Shown: positions 17,293 through 26,358 of the stretch, in pieces | Position numbering within the stretch: position 1 is the stretch's first letter | Layout: each line of letters opens with the position of its first letter | Source: DATADD01 sp046262355 | GTDB taxonomy: Bacteria; Actinomycetota; CADDZG01; WHSQ01 | DNA: 64,000 nt | Direction: 5' to 3' | NCBI GenBank assembly: GCA_046262355.1 | Contig: JBHEMX010000091.1 | Location: forward strand, 21,149-85,148 | The notes under the pieces: model-generated | Database searches by the model: none | Told to the model about the DNA's origin: nothing | The model's input: only the letters and a program-made list of their open reading frames with translations | Position numbers and translations under genes: made by a program

Positions 17293-17430
17293 CGAGGACC
17301 TTCTCGTCGACATGGCCACAGTGTCGCGCCACCGAAGCAAGCCCTTGCGGGACGAGGGTTTCGCCCGCGAGGAAGAGGCCGACCCGCGGTTGTGCCATGC
17401 TTTGGCGAGCGCCTCGGCCGAGGGGGTGGA

Positions 17431-18882
17431 GTGAGAAGCGACCGGTTGCTTCGGGAGCTCGAGGGGATCTGCGGCACGGAGCGTGTCGTGAGACATCCCC
17501 ATGCCCTGAAGACGTACGAGTCCGATGGGCTGCTCCAGTACAAGGTCTCGCCGCGCGTCGCTGTGCTCCCCGACTCCTCCTCCGAGGTGCGCGCGATCGT
17601 TCGAGCCTGCCGCGATGCGGGCGTGCCGTGGGTGGCACGAGGCTCGGGAACCGGGCTTTCAGGCGGCGCCGTCCCGATCGCTGAAGGTGTCCTCATCGTC
17701 CTGTCGCGCATGCGGCGCATCCTGGAGGTCGACCTCGACAACGCTCGAGTGGTCGTCGAGCCCGGAGTGACCAACCTCGAGGTGTCCAGAGCCGTGGCTC
17801 CGACGCACTTCTACCCGCCGGATCCGTCGAGCCAGATCGTCTGCTCCATCGGAGGCAACGTCGCGGAGAACTCCGGGGGCGCGCACTGCTTCAAGTACGG
17901 GTTCACCACGAACTACGTCACGGGGCTCGACGTCGTCCTCGCCGATGGCGATGTCGTCACATTGGGGGGCAAGGAGCTCGATCACCCGGGCTACGACCTC
18001 CTCGGCGCCGTCGTCGGCTCGGAGGGCACGCTCGGGATCGTCACGAAGATCACCCTGCGCGTGGTCCCGGTGCCGGAGACCGTGCGCACCCTCGTTGCCT
18101 ACTTCGACAGCACCGAGAGGGCCGGGCAGGCGGTGTCGGACATCGTGGCCGAGCGGGTGGTTCCCGGCGCGATCGAGATGATGGACAAGCTCACGATCGA
18201 AGCCGCCGAGGAAGCGACACATGCCGGCTACCCGCTCGACGTAGAGGCCGCTCTCATCGTCGAGCTCGACGGGCCGGAGACCGAGTGCGAAGCCCGTTTC
18301 GACGACGTCGCCGACATCTGCAAGCGTAACGGCGCCACCGGCATCCGTACCGCCGAGGACGAAGCGGAGCGGCAGCTCATCTGGAAGGCGCGCAAGGCGG
18401 CCTTCGCCGCGATGGGACGCATCTCTCCCAACTATTACGTCCAGGACGGCGTCATCCCTCGCACGCGCCTCTCCGACGTGCTGAAACGCATCGACGAGCT
18501 GGAGCAGGAGCACGGCCTGCGCGTCGCCAACGTCTTCCACGCGGGGGACGGCAATCTCCACCCACTGGTCTGTTACGACGCGACCGAGCGAGGGGAATCG
18601 GAGCGAGCGGAGCTGCTCGCGGGCGCGATCCTCGAGGCCTGTATCGAGGCGGGCGGCTCGATAACCGGCGAGCACGGCGTCGGACTCGACAAGAAGCGGT
18701 ACATGGATCGGATGTTCTCCGAGGACGATCTCGCCACCTTTCAGAGGCTGAGGTGCGCGTTCGACCCGGATGGGGTCGTCAATCCCGGCAAGGTCATGCC
18801 GACGCCGCGCCTCTGCGGCGAGGTTCCGGGGCCCTATCGCCGGCACCCGCTGGAGAGGGCAGGTGTGATCGAGCGGCTGTGA
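17431..18882 (+). CDS. glcD: Glycolate oxidase subunit GlcD (FAD-linked)
   Basis: FAD-binding (PCMH/VAO family) subunit that oxidises glycolate or a similar 2-hydroxy acid and passes electrons on through GlcF. Visible motifs are the FAD loop ARGSGTGLSGGAVP, CSIGGNVAENSGGAH, the metal/substrate His in VFHAGDGNLHP and the C-terminal GEHGVGLDKKRYM. The GTG at 17431 follows AGGGGG closely; an upstream ATG at 17392 in the same frame adds an unlikely 13-residue leader. It is first of a glcD-E-F operon. Length 483 aa matches the family. Confidence 0.93.
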   Translation: MRSDRLLRELEGICGTERVVRHPHALKTYESDGLLQYKVSPRVAVLPDSSSEVRAIVRACRDAGVPWVARGSGTGLSGGAVPIAEGVLIVLSRMRRILEVDLDNARVVVEPGVTNLEVSRAVAPTHFYPPDPSSQIVCSIGGNVAENSGGAHCFKYGFTTNYVTGLDVVLADGDVVTLGGKELDHPGYDLLGAVVGSEGTLGIVTKITLRVVPVPETVRTLVAYFDSTERAGQAVSDIVAERVVPGAIEMMDKLTIEAAEEATHAGYPLDVEAALIVELDGPETECEARFDDVADICKRNGATGIRTAEDEAERQLIWKARKAAFAAMGRISPNYYVQDGVIPRTRLSDVLKRIDELEQEHGLRVANVFHAGDGNLHPLVCYDATERGESERAELLAGAILEACIEAGGSITGEHGVGLDKKRYMDRMFSEDDLATFQRLRCAFDPDGVVNPGKVMPTPRLCGEVPGPYRRHPLERAGVIERL

Positions 18883-18893
18883 GGAGCGGCGCG

Positions 18894-20038
18894 ATGGTCG
18901 AGCACCCGTCGTCACCGACCGAGGCCGCCGCCGTTGTGCGCTTGGCCGAGGCCGAGGAGCGTTGTGTACGGCCGACCGGCGGCGGAACCAAGCTGGGCTG
19001 GGGGACACCTGCCCAGCGCGTCGGCGTGGAGGTGTCGACGGCCAGGCTCGATCGCATCGTCGAGCACAACGCACCGGACCTCACCGCGGTCCTTGAGGCT
19101 GGCGTGCCGCTCCAGGCTGCCCAGGAAGCCTTCTCCGAGCACGGCCAGATGCTTGCGCTCGATCCGCCGCTCGGTGCGGACGACGCCGCCACGGTCGGCG
19201 GCGTGGTGGCCACGGGGGACTCGGGCCCTCTGCGCCATCGCTACGGCGCGCCGCGCGACCTCGTGGTCGGCATGACGGTGGCGTTGGCCGACGGCACCAT
19301 CGCCCGCTCCGGCGGCAAGGTCATCAAGAACGTCGCCGGATACGACCTCGCCAAGCTGTTCGCGGGATCCCTCGGGACGCTCGGTCTCATCGTCGAGGTC
19401 GTCATGCGGTTGCATCCTCTGCCGCGGCAGCGCACCACGGTGGTCGGGCGGTCCGCCGACGTCGCGGCGCTCCAACGCACGGTCCTCGAGCTCGCCCGCC
19501 GCCCTCTCGAGCTTGAGTCCCTCGACCTCGCGTGGGCGGGCGAGGACGGCTCCGTGCTGGCGCGTCTCGCGGGCGCCGCGACGCGCGCTCATGCCGACGA
19601 CGTCCGTCACGTCATGTCCGCTTCCGGCGTCGACGCCGAGACGCTCGAAGACGACGGAGCAACGTGGGCGAGCCACCGAGGGCGGCAGAGGTCACAGAGC
19701 GGAACCGTGGTGCGCGTCTCGGCGCTGCCCGCCCAGTTGGGGCGGGTGCTCACATGTGCAGCAAGGCTTTCGGCCCAGGTCGTGGGGCGCGCCGGGCTCG
19801 GGCTCTCGTGGGTCACGCTGCCGGCTGCGCCGGCCGATGACCTCGTGCACGCCGTCGAGGAGCTGAGACGCGACCTCCGCCCGTTCCCTGCGTCGTGCTC
19901 GATGCTCCCGTCGAGGTGAGGAGCAAGGTTGACGTGTGGGGCTTCGAGGGTGACAGCGTCTCGCTCATGAATCGCGTGAAGGCGCGCTTCGATCCCTCCG
20001 GTGTGTTCAATCCCGGCGTCTACGTCGGAGGCATCTGA
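18894..20038 (+). pseudogene. glcE: Glycolate oxidase subunit GlcE, frameshifted near the 3' end
   Basis: FAD-binding partner of GlcD. From the ATG at 18894 (GAGGAG 7 bases upstream) the frame encodes a GlcE protein with RPTGGGTKLGWG, VGGVVATGDSG and GGKVIKNVAGYDLAKLF, then stops early at 19917. Moving one base near 19885-19890, in the run TTCCCTGC, restores the expected ending VDVWGFEGDSVSLMNRVKA through RFDPSGVFNPGVYVGGI, stopping at 20036-20038 where it overlaps the glcF ATG. That overlap supports the restored frame as the original one. The early stop would remove about 45 residues. It could be a lost C in a homopolymer, real or from sequencing. Confidence 0.85.
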
Positions 20039-21321
20039 TGGCGCGTGCCTTCGATGCACATCGTCCTCCCGACACCGGCGTCATCGAGGACTGCGTCCAC
20101 TGCGGGTTCTGCCTTCCGACGTGCCCGACCTACGTGCTGTGGGGCGAGGAGATGGACTCGCCGCGCGGGCGGATCGTGCTGATGGCGGCGGGGCTCGAGG
20201 ACGGCAGCGCGATGACCGACACCATGGTCTCTCACTTCGATCGCTGCCTCGGATGCATGGCCTGCGTCACCGCATGCCCGTCGGGAGTGAGGTACGACGA
20301 GCTGATCGAGGCCACGCGCCCGCAGGTCGAGCGCAACTACAGGCGGTCACTCGGGGAGCGCGCCTTCCGCCGAGCGGTGTTCGCGCTCTTCACGCACCCC
20401 GGGCGCCTGCGCGCCCTGGTTCCTCCCCTGGTGGCGGCCCGGCGGGTGGGCCTCGTTGACGCTCTGGCGCCACGCCTGCGCCGCCTGCCGCGGCTTCGCA
20501 CGCTCGCCTCTCTCACGCCCGACGTCCGTCTCGGCGCCACCACGGACCGCCTGCCTCGCCACTTCGCCGCACGCTCCACGGCGCGCGCCCGGGTCGGTCT
20601 CCTACAGGGTTGCGTGCAGCGGGTTCTCTTCGGCGACGTCAACGCGGCCACGGCGCGCGTGCTTGCCGCCGAAGGCTTCGACGTTGTTGCGCCGGCGGCG
20701 CCCCGCTGCTGTGGAGCGCTGTTGATGCACACCGGCTACGAGGCCGAGGCCAAACGTCTGGCCAAGGCGACGATAGACGCCTTCCAAGGCTGCGACGCGA
20801 TCGCCGTCAACGCGGCGGGGTGCGGCTCGGCGATGAAGGACTACGGGCATCTGCTGTCGGACGAGGATGGCTGGGCGCAGCGGGCGGAGGCCTTCTCCGC
20901 CAAGGTGCGCGACGTAACCGAGATCCTGGCCGAGTCCGGGCCGGTGGGCGAACGGCACGCGGTTCCCCTCAAGCTCGCGTACCACGACGCCTGCCATCTC
21001 GCGCACGCACAAGGTGTGCGGGCGCAGCCGCGCGCGCTGCTCGCGGCGATCCCCGAGCTCGAGGTCGTCGAGCCCGCGGAGTGGGAGATCTGCTGCGGCT
21101 CGGCGGGCATCTACAACCTCTTGCAGCCTGAGGCGGCCGAGGATCTCGGGCGGCGCAAGGCACACAGTCTCTTCGCTACGGGTCCCGATGCGATCGCCTC
21201 GGGCAATCCCGGCTGCACGCTGCAGATCGCGGCCCACCTCGAGGCCATGGGCCACCGGGTGCCGGTCCTTCACCCGATGCAGATCCTCGATGCGTCGCTC
21301 CGCGGAGGGAGCCTGGGATGA
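20038..21321 (+). CDS. glcF: Glycolate oxidase iron-sulfur subunit GlcF
   Basis: Carries two 4Fe-4S ferredoxin motifs (CVHCGFCLPTCPTY and CLGCMACVTACPSG) and two CCG domains (CCGALLMHTGYE and CCGSAGIYNLL) that bind further Fe-S clusters, as in GlcF and heterodisulfide reductase B-type proteins. It passes electrons from GlcD/GlcE to the membrane quinone pool. ATG 20038 overlaps the restored glcE stop by one base, so translation is likely coupled. Length 427 aa. Confidence 0.93.
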   Translation: MARAFDAHRPPDTGVIEDCVHCGFCLPTCPTYVLWGEEMDSPRGRIVLMAAGLEDGSAMTDTMVSHFDRCLGCMACVTACPSGVRYDELIEATRPQVERNYRRSLGERAFRRAVFALFTHPGRLRALVPPLVAARRVGLVDALAPRLRRLPRLRTLASLTPDVRLGATTDRLPRHFAARSTARARVGLLQGCVQRVLFGDVNAATARVLAAEGFDVVAPAAPRCCGALLMHTGYEAEAKRLAKATIDAFQGCDAIAVNAAGCGSAMKDYGHLLSDEDGWAQRAEAFSAKVRDVTEILAESGPVGERHAVPLKLAYHDACHLAHAQGVRAQPRALLAAIPELEVVEPAEWEICCGSAGIYNLLQPEAAEDLGRRKAHSLFATGPDAIASGNPGCTLQIAAHLEAMGHRVPVLHPMQILDASLRGGSLG

Positions 21322-21376
21322 GCGGCGCAGCCGGTATGGAGGTGCGAGGGCCGGTAGAAGACCGCAGTAGGAGGCC

Positions 21377-21754
21377 TTGAGCGACGGATGCGAGATCACG
21401 CCCGAGCTCGTTCGCAAGGTCGAGGACTCCGAGCGCGAGCGCATCCGCAAGGAGATCGACGACGACGAATGGTTCATCACACAAGGACGACCCCAAGAGT
21501 CGCGTGACCCGTCGGGGATGGTTAGGAGCCCTCCGGTGCCTTCCCATCCCCGCTCGAGACGATGTGAGCCTGTCGTGCGCAGTTGCCCTGCGCCTGGCCC
21601 TCATGCTGATGTCAGCTGGAAGAGCCGACCACCTGGAACGCTCTTCGCACTGATTCGACGGCGGGCGCCGGGTCGACACCCAGCTGCATGGCGCGAGCCA
21701 CGAAGGAACCCGCGGCTGCTTCCAGCTCTCGGCCGACGCCTGCGGGTGAGATGA
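21377..21754 (+). CDS. Uncertain short charged protein downstream of glcF
   Basis: TAGGAGG at 21368-21374 is a good ribosome site, but the TTG at 21377 is only 2 bases after it. The first ~45 residues are acidic and helical (VRKVEDSERERIRKEIDDDE), which looks protein-like. The later part is low in character and overlaps the convergent GntR gene, so the true end or frame may differ. No family recognised. The rest of the 290-base gap after glcF holds nothing else that I can see. Confidence 0.28.
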   Translation: MSDGCEITPELVRKVEDSERERIRKEIDDDEWFITQGRPQESRDPSGMVRSPPVPSHPRSRRCEPVVRSCPAPGPHADVSWKSRPPGTLFALIRRRAPGRHPAAWREPRRNPRLLPALGRRLRVR

Positions 21755-21989
21755 CCTTTTCGACGAACGTGCCATGGCGACCGCGGGTGGTGGTGATGCC
21801 CGCCTGTTCGAGTTCTCGGTAAGCGCGCGCCACGGTTCCCCCCGCAAGCCCGAGGTCAGAAGCGAGCTGGCGGATCGCTGGGAGCCGAGTCCCCTCTCGA
21901 AGCACACCGCTGGCTGCCATCGTCGCGATCTGCGAACGGATCTGTTCGTACGGCGGTACATGCGAGTCTGGTTCGATGCGCAGGATCAC
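21612..21989 (-). CDS. YtrA-type GntR transcriptional regulator
   Basis: Short GntR-family repressor (125 aa). The winged helix spans about residues 10-75 (VPPYEQIRSQIATM, GTRLPAIRQLASDLGLAGGTVARAYRELE); the small helical tail of the YtrA subfamily follows instead of a large ligand domain. The GTG at 21989 overlaps the stop of the upstream membrane protein gene (GTGA), so both come from one transcript. A 22-bp inverted repeat upstream of that operon is the likely autoregulatory operator. YtrA-type regulators often control neighbouring transport or envelope-stress genes. Confidence 0.85.
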   Translation of the reverse strand: MILRIEPDSHVPPYEQIRSQIATMAASGVLREGTRLPAIRQLASDLGLAGGTVARAYRELEQAGITTTRGRHGTFVEKVISPAGVGRELEAAAGSFVARAMQLGVDPAPAVESVRRAFQVVGSSS

Positions 21990-22852
21990 GCATGTGCCCC
22001 TTGCCCCGTGCGCCAGTCGTGCCACTTGTGCGGCCGAGTCACATGCATCCACGACCACAGCGACGATACGAAGCAGACAAGAGCGATCCAGGGCAGGGTC
22101 CAGCGCAACAGCTGGATGTCGCTGACAGTCGCGCTGCCCAAGAGCTCGACCGAGACGATGAGCAGCTCGAGCGCGATCCCCGCTCCCGCCAGCGCGTGAA
22201 GGGACGCGGACCGAACAGCGTCGTCCGCCTGCACCAGGTCGCTCTCCACCAGTGGCCGTGAACGCGCCACGATGTAGCGCTGAGACAGCTCGACTCCAAC
22301 CAGGATGACAAGGATCGTCGGCACCAAGATCACGGCGGGAGGCAGACCATCCAGCCCGGCGAGGCTCTCGCGCCTCGGAAGAACGGAATAGAGCGGGACG
22401 AGCACAAGGGCCACGGCCGCGCTCACGCGCAGGGCCGTGGACAACCTCGGCGGCAGGTAGCCACCAAGGTCTCGCGGGACGAGCGAGGCCGCAGGGATCT
22501 TGGCCGTTGGGCGCTTGACCGTGACCTCCGCAAGGACGGCCCCCACGAGATAGCCGGCGAGCGCGTCGAGGAGGCTGAAGTCAACCGGCCACGGGGGCGG
22601 CTCTCCGGCGAGGGCCGAGTACACCGCGGGGCCGAAGAACCCAATGAGCCCACCTCCGACCCGCATGATCCGGGTCCGCGCGATGTACGAGCGAAGGAAT
22701 GCTTCGTTTCGAGGGGTGAGCTCGACGCCCATCTCCCGGGCCCATTCCGCGGGCTCCCACCGTCGGCGGCCGAGCCAGATCGACCGCCCGATCAGCACGG
22801 CGACGACCAACATCGCCATCAACACCGCGAACTCGAAGTTGCCGAAGGTCAT
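21986..22852 (-). CDS. Integral membrane protein paired with the GntR regulator
   Basis: A 288-aa protein with about six hydrophobic helices (for example FAVLMAMLVVAVLIGRSI, VILVPTILVILVGVELS) and an RxRRxW-type basic loop after helix 1. No family recognised. YtrA-type regulators often sit beside ABC or membrane proteins of unknown role; here there is no ATPase gene. GAGGGAG lies 7 bases before the ATG. The operator inverted repeat ends 17 bases before the start, so the promoter is almost certainly covered by the regulator. Confidence 0.75.
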   Translation of the reverse strand: MTFGNFEFAVLMAMLVVAVLIGRSIWLGRRRWEPAEWAREMGVELTPRNEAFLRSYIARTRIMRVGGGLIGFFGPAVYSALAGEPPPWPVDFSLLDALAGYLVGAVLAEVTVKRPTAKIPAASLVPRDLGGYLPPRLSTALRVSAAVALVLVPLYSVLPRRESLAGLDGLPPAVILVPTILVILVGVELSQRYIVARSRPLVESDLVQADDAVRSASLHALAGAGIALELLIVSVELLGSATVSDIQLLRWTLPWIALVCFVSSLWSWMHVTRPHKWHDWRTGQGAHA

Positions 22853-22868
22853 GGCGCCGCTCCCTCGT

Positions 22869-22890
22869 TTGTATCAATGTAGCGATACAA
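22869..22890 (-). promoter_or_regulatory. Inverted-repeat operator of the GntR/membrane-protein operon
   Basis: TTGTATC and GATACAA form a perfect 7-bp inverted repeat with an 8-base spacer. It lies 17-38 bases before the operon start, overlapping where the -10 should be. GntR-family regulators bind palindromes of this size, so autorepression is the simplest reading. The half-site spacing is an inference about binding, not shown. Confidence 0.72.
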
Positions 22891-23011
22891 TAGGTCGTCC
22901 GGCGGCGGTCCGTCAACCCCTGGTTCGTTCCCATCCTCAACACCTCGAGTCGGAAACGCGCGCCGACATCGACTCGTGGGCGCGAGGGCTCTTGTGAGGA
23001 CCCCTCAAGAG

Positions 23012-23085
23012 TCGGGAAGGCGGGATTTGAACCCGCGACCTCTGCGTCCCGAACGCAGCGCGCTGCCAAACTGCGCCACTTCCCG
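23012..23085 (-). tRNA. tRNA-Pro (CGG)
   Basis: On the minus strand, CGGGAAG/CTTCCCG closes the acceptor stem, the D loop is AGTTTGGCAGC and the anticodon loop is TTCGGGA, giving CGG. T loop GGTTCAAATCC is standard. CCA is not encoded. It stands alone between the GntR operon and the pst genes. Confidence 0.95.
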
Positions 23086-23191
23086 TTACTCAAGCATCCC
23101 ACAGCCACCACAGGACGGGCGCGCCGGGCGCTGCTAGCGTGTACCGGAGCGCTCGCATGGCGAGCGCTCCGGTACGGAGAGCGATGACCTT

Positions 23192-23213
23192 GTTCAAACG
23201 GCGTTCATGAACC
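23192..23213 (+). promoter_or_regulatory. PHO box upstream of pstS
   Basis: Two GTTCA units begin at 23192 and 23203, exactly 11 bases apart, the direct-repeat pattern bound by PhoP in Streptomyces and by RegX3-type regulators. It lies about 110 bases before pstS. Weaker units may flank it. This fits induction of pstSCAB under phosphate limitation by the RegX3/SenX3 pair encoded just downstream. Confidence 0.72.
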
Positions 23214-23325
23214 GTCCCCAAGCCTGCCATCTGGCATTGCTACCTTGCCACCAGGTTGGGGTTTCGAGTGGCGAGACCTGCGGATCCGCACAGGCGGATC
23301 AAACGACTCAGGAGGAACCCAAGGC

Positions 23326-24369
23326 ATGATGAAGGTTGATGGCAAGGGGCCGAGGCTGGCGCTCGCCGGCGTAGCCCTTGCGCTGGTGGCCGCCGCGTGC
23401 GGCGGCAACAGCTCGGCGGGCGGGGGGTCCGGTGACGGCGTCTCGGGCGAGATCGTCGTGTCGGGCTCGTCGACGGTGGAGCCGATCTCCTCTCTCGTTG
23501 CTGAGAAGTTCCAGACCGCTAACCCCGACGTCTCGATCTCGGTCGACGGGCCGGGGACGAGCGATGGGTTCGAGCTCTTCTGCAACGGCGAGACGGACAT
23601 CTCCGACGCATCTCGTGCGATCGAGCAGGAAGAGGTCGACGCCTGCAAAGCAAACGGCATCGAGTTCGTCGAGCTGAAGATCGCGATCGACGGCCTCTCG
23701 GTGATCACGTCGCATGAGAACAACGAGGTCCAGTGCCTCGACTTCAAGGACCTCTATGCGCTTCTCGGGCCGGAGTCCGAGGGCTTCGAGAACTGGTCGG
23801 ACGCGAACGAGCTTGCGCAGAAGATCGACGCTCCGAACGCTCCCTATCCCAACGCTCCACTCGAGGTCACGGCGCCCGGCGAGGAGTCCGGAACCTTCGA
23901 CTCCTTCGTCGAGATCGTCCTCGAAGGTACCGCCGAGGAGAGAGGTGTGCCGGAGGACGATTGGGCGCCACGGCCCGATTACCAAGCATCGGCGAACGAC
24001 AACGTGATCATCGAAGGGATCTCCGGATCACCTACGTCGCTCGGCTGGGTCGGCTATGCCTTCTTCATCCAGAACGAGGAGACCGTGAAGGCACTTGCGA
24101 TTTCCGAGGGCGGCGGCGAGTGCATCGAACCCACGCCGGAGACGATCTCGAGCGGCGATTACCCCATCGCTCGTGATCTCTTCATCTACGTCAAGAAGGA
24201 TGCCGCCGACAACAACGACGCGGTCGCTTCCTACGTCGACTTCTATCTCAGCGAGGAGGGGCTGGCCTCCGTGTCCGAGGTTGGCTACGTCGACCTTGCC
24301 GAAGAGGACGTCCAGACCACGGTGGACGTGTGGGAGGCGAAGGAGACCGGCACGCGAGAGGCGGAGTAG
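23326..24369 (+). CDS. pstS: Phosphate-binding lipoprotein PstS
   Basis: Periplasmic-side phosphate receptor of the Pst ABC importer. The signal sequence ends in a lipobox (VAAAC) with C25 as the lipidation site. Binding-site signatures are GSSTVEPISSLV, GPGTSDGFELFCNGETDISDAS and PGEESGTFDSF. The ATG at 23326 (of two in tandem) follows GGAGGA with good spacing. Length 347 aa. It is the first gene of pstSCAB; a strong hairpin follows it and may reduce expression of the downstream genes. Confidence 0.95.
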   Translation: MMKVDGKGPRLALAGVALALVAAACGGNSSAGGGSGDGVSGEIVVSGSSTVEPISSLVAEKFQTANPDVSISVDGPGTSDGFELFCNGETDISDASRAIEQEEVDACKANGIEFVELKIAIDGLSVITSHENNEVQCLDFKDLYALLGPESEGFENWSDANELAQKIDAPNAPYPNAPLEVTAPGEESGTFDSFVEIVLEGTAEERGVPEDDWAPRPDYQASANDNVIIEGISGSPTSLGWVGYAFFIQNEETVKALAISEGGGECIEPTPETISSGDYPIARDLFIYVKKDAADNNDAVASYVDFYLSEEGLASVSEVGYVDLAEEDVQTTVDVWEAKETGTREAE

Positions 24370-24431
24370 CGAGGCGGAGTAGCGAGGCGGTCTCGAGAAC
24401 GCGAACTCATGATCCCGAGGTCGACAGCCGC

Positions 24432-24461
24432 AAGGGAGCCGGGGCCGAACCCGGCTCCCTT
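24432..24461 (+). terminator. Hairpin between pstS and pstC
   Basis: AAGGGAGCCGGG (24432-24443) pairs with CCCGGCTCCCTT (24450-24461), a 12-bp stem with a 6-base loop and no T tract. It likely stabilises the pstS message or partly stops transcription, giving more binding protein than permease. Confidence 0.7.
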
Positions 24462-24492
24462 GCCGCTCCCAGAGTGAAGGACCGAAGATGAC

Positions 24493-25425
24493 ATGGCACA
24501 AGCTGTAGGCAGCAGCGGCGGCGTCGACCTGTCGGGCGATCCGAGGCGGCTCCGCAAGGAGCGTCTGATCCGGCAGCTCTTCTTTGCCGCTGCCGCTGCG
24601 TCGATCCTCATCAGCGTCCTCATCATCGGCTCGCTATTGGGCGAGGCCATCAGGTTCCTGCGCATCGTCGATCTCACGACGTTGCTCGACGATGGCTGGT
24701 TCCCTCGTCGCAACAGATTCGACATCCGGACGATCGTGGCGGGGACCTTCCTCATCGCGGGCATCGGCATGGTCGTCGCCGTTCCGGTCGGGCTTGGTGC
24801 GGCCGTCTATCTGTCCGAGTATGCGAAGCCGAGGGCACGACGGCTCCTCAAGCCCATCCTCGAGGTCCTCGCGGGCATCCCCAGTGTCGTTCTTGGTTTC
24901 TTCGCGCTGACGTGGATCAGCCCCAACGTGATCGGGATCCTCTGCAGTCGGTCGACCACTTTCAACATGGGAGCCGCGGGCGTTGCGGTCGGCGTCTTGA
25001 TCACCCCACTGCTGGCGTCGATCGCGGAGGATGCGATGAGGGCGGTTCCCTCATCTCTGCGCGAGGCGTCGTATGGACTCGGAGCACGCAAGCGGACCGT
25101 AACGGCCACGGTCGTCATCCCGGCCGCCGTATCCGGGATCATGGCGGCCTTCATCGTCGCCTTCTCCCGGGCGATCGGAGAAACGATGATCGTCGCGATC
25201 GCGTCCGGAGCGACGGGAGGATCGCTCTTCTCGCTCGACCCTTGTGGACCGGGCCAAACCATGACCGCTGCGATGACGGCTCTTGCGGTCGGCAGTGATC
25301 AGGTACGCGGCGCGGATGCTGCTTTCCCGAGCCTCTTCTTCGTCGGCCTTCTCTTGTTCCTGATGACCCTCGTGCTGAACGTCATCAGTGAGCGCTTCGT
25401 CAGGAAAGTGAGGCAGAAGTACTGA
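24493..25425 (+). CDS. pstC: Phosphate ABC transporter permease PstC
   Basis: Inner-membrane permease of the Pst system, 310 aa, with six predicted helices and the inner-membrane coupling loop EASYGLGARKRTVTATVVIPA. The signature SEYAKPRARRLLKPILEVLAGIPSVVLGFFAL is typical. It overlaps pstA by one base (TGATG) and forms the translocation path with PstA. Confidence 0.94.
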   Translation: MAQAVGSSGGVDLSGDPRRLRKERLIRQLFFAAAAASILISVLIIGSLLGEAIRFLRIVDLTTLLDDGWFPRRNRFDIRTIVAGTFLIAGIGMVVAVPVGLGAAVYLSEYAKPRARRLLKPILEVLAGIPSVVLGFFALTWISPNVIGILCSRSTTFNMGAAGVAVGVLITPLLASIAEDAMRAVPSSLREASYGLGARKRTVTATVVIPAAVSGIMAAFIVAFSRAIGETMIVAIASGATGGSLFSLDPCGPGQTMTAAMTALAVGSDQVRGADAAFPSLFFVGLLLFLMTLVLNVISERFVRKVRQKY

Positions 25426-26357
25426 TGGCCGTCCACACCAGCATGCCCAGCACCACCGACATCGTTCTCCAGGATCTGAAGGGTCGAAGGCTCGATTGGA
25501 AGGGGATCGTCTTTCAGGCAATGCTGCTCTTCTCACTTCTGATCTCGCTTGGCGTTCTCCTCGTTCTCCTCGTCGACGTCGTCGCCGGCGGGCTCGTGGT
25601 GTTCACCGACAGGGGGTTCGAGTTCCTGCGAGCGAACGTGTCGACGTTGCCGGACCTGTCGGGCGTGGCGCAAGGGATCTCGGGGTCGCTGCTGCTGATG
25701 CTGTTCGTCGTGACGGTCGCATTTCCGCTCGGCATCGGGGCCGCCGTGTATCTCGAGGAGTACGCGAAGGACACGCGCTTCAATCGTTTCATAAGCGTCA
25801 ACATCCGCAACCTGGCCGGCGTGCCGTCGGTCGTCTACGGACTGCTGGGGCTGGCGATATTCGTCAAGCTACTGGTGGGTTTCACCGGTGGACGAAGCGT
25901 GATCTCGGCTGGGCTGACGCTCGCGATCGTCGTTCTGCCGATCGTGATCATCACGTCTGCCGAGGCGTTGCGCGCGGTGCCCGACAGCATCCGCGAGGCG
26001 GGCTACGGGGTCGGAGCCACACGATGGGAGGTTATCCGGAGCCATGTGCTGCCGTCGGCTGCGCCGGGCATCCTGACCGGCACCGTGCTATCTCTCTCGC
26101 GTGCCCTGGGTGAGACGGCACCGCTTCTCATGGTTGGAGCCGTTAGTGGGTTCTTCGTCTCCTCCGCGGACAACTTCCTCGAGACACTCCGCAACCAGTT
26201 CCAATCTCTCCCCACGATCATCTTCAACTGGGCCCGACTGCCCGACTCTGATTTCCGAGCTCTGACTTCTGCAGCCATCGTGGTTCTGCTGCTGCTGACG
26301 TTGACTGCGAACGCGGCAGCGATCATCCTTCGGAATAGGTACGAGAGGAAGTGGTGA
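25425..26357 (+). CDS. pstA: Phosphate ABC transporter permease PstA
   Basis: Second permease, 310 aa. It has EEYAKDTRFNRFISVNIRNLAGVPSVVYGLLGL and the coupling loop REAGYGVGATRWEVIRSHVLPSAAPG. The start overlaps the pstC stop. The neighbour pstB begins 1 base after its stop, so the four pst genes form one operon. Confidence 0.94.
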   Translation: MAVHTSMPSTTDIVLQDLKGRRLDWKGIVFQAMLLFSLLISLGVLLVLLVDVVAGGLVVFTDRGFEFLRANVSTLPDLSGVAQGISGSLLLMLFVVTVAFPLGIGAAVYLEEYAKDTRFNRFISVNIRNLAGVPSVVYGLLGLAIFVKLLVGFTGGRSVISAGLTLAIVVLPIVIITSAEALRAVPDSIREAGYGVGATRWEVIRSHVLPSAAPGILTGTVLSLSRALGETAPLLMVGAVSGFFVSSADNFLETLRNQFQSLPTIIFNWARLPDSDFRALTSAAIVVLLLLTLTANAAAIILRNRYERKW

Positions 26358-26358
26358 C

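Noticed and set aside
19917..19919. TGA inside glcE read as a selenocysteine codon, since selAB and tRNA-Sec are present
   Set aside because: The sequence after TGA in the same frame is not GlcE-like; a one-base shift upstream restores the family ending. So it is a frameshift, not Sec insertion.
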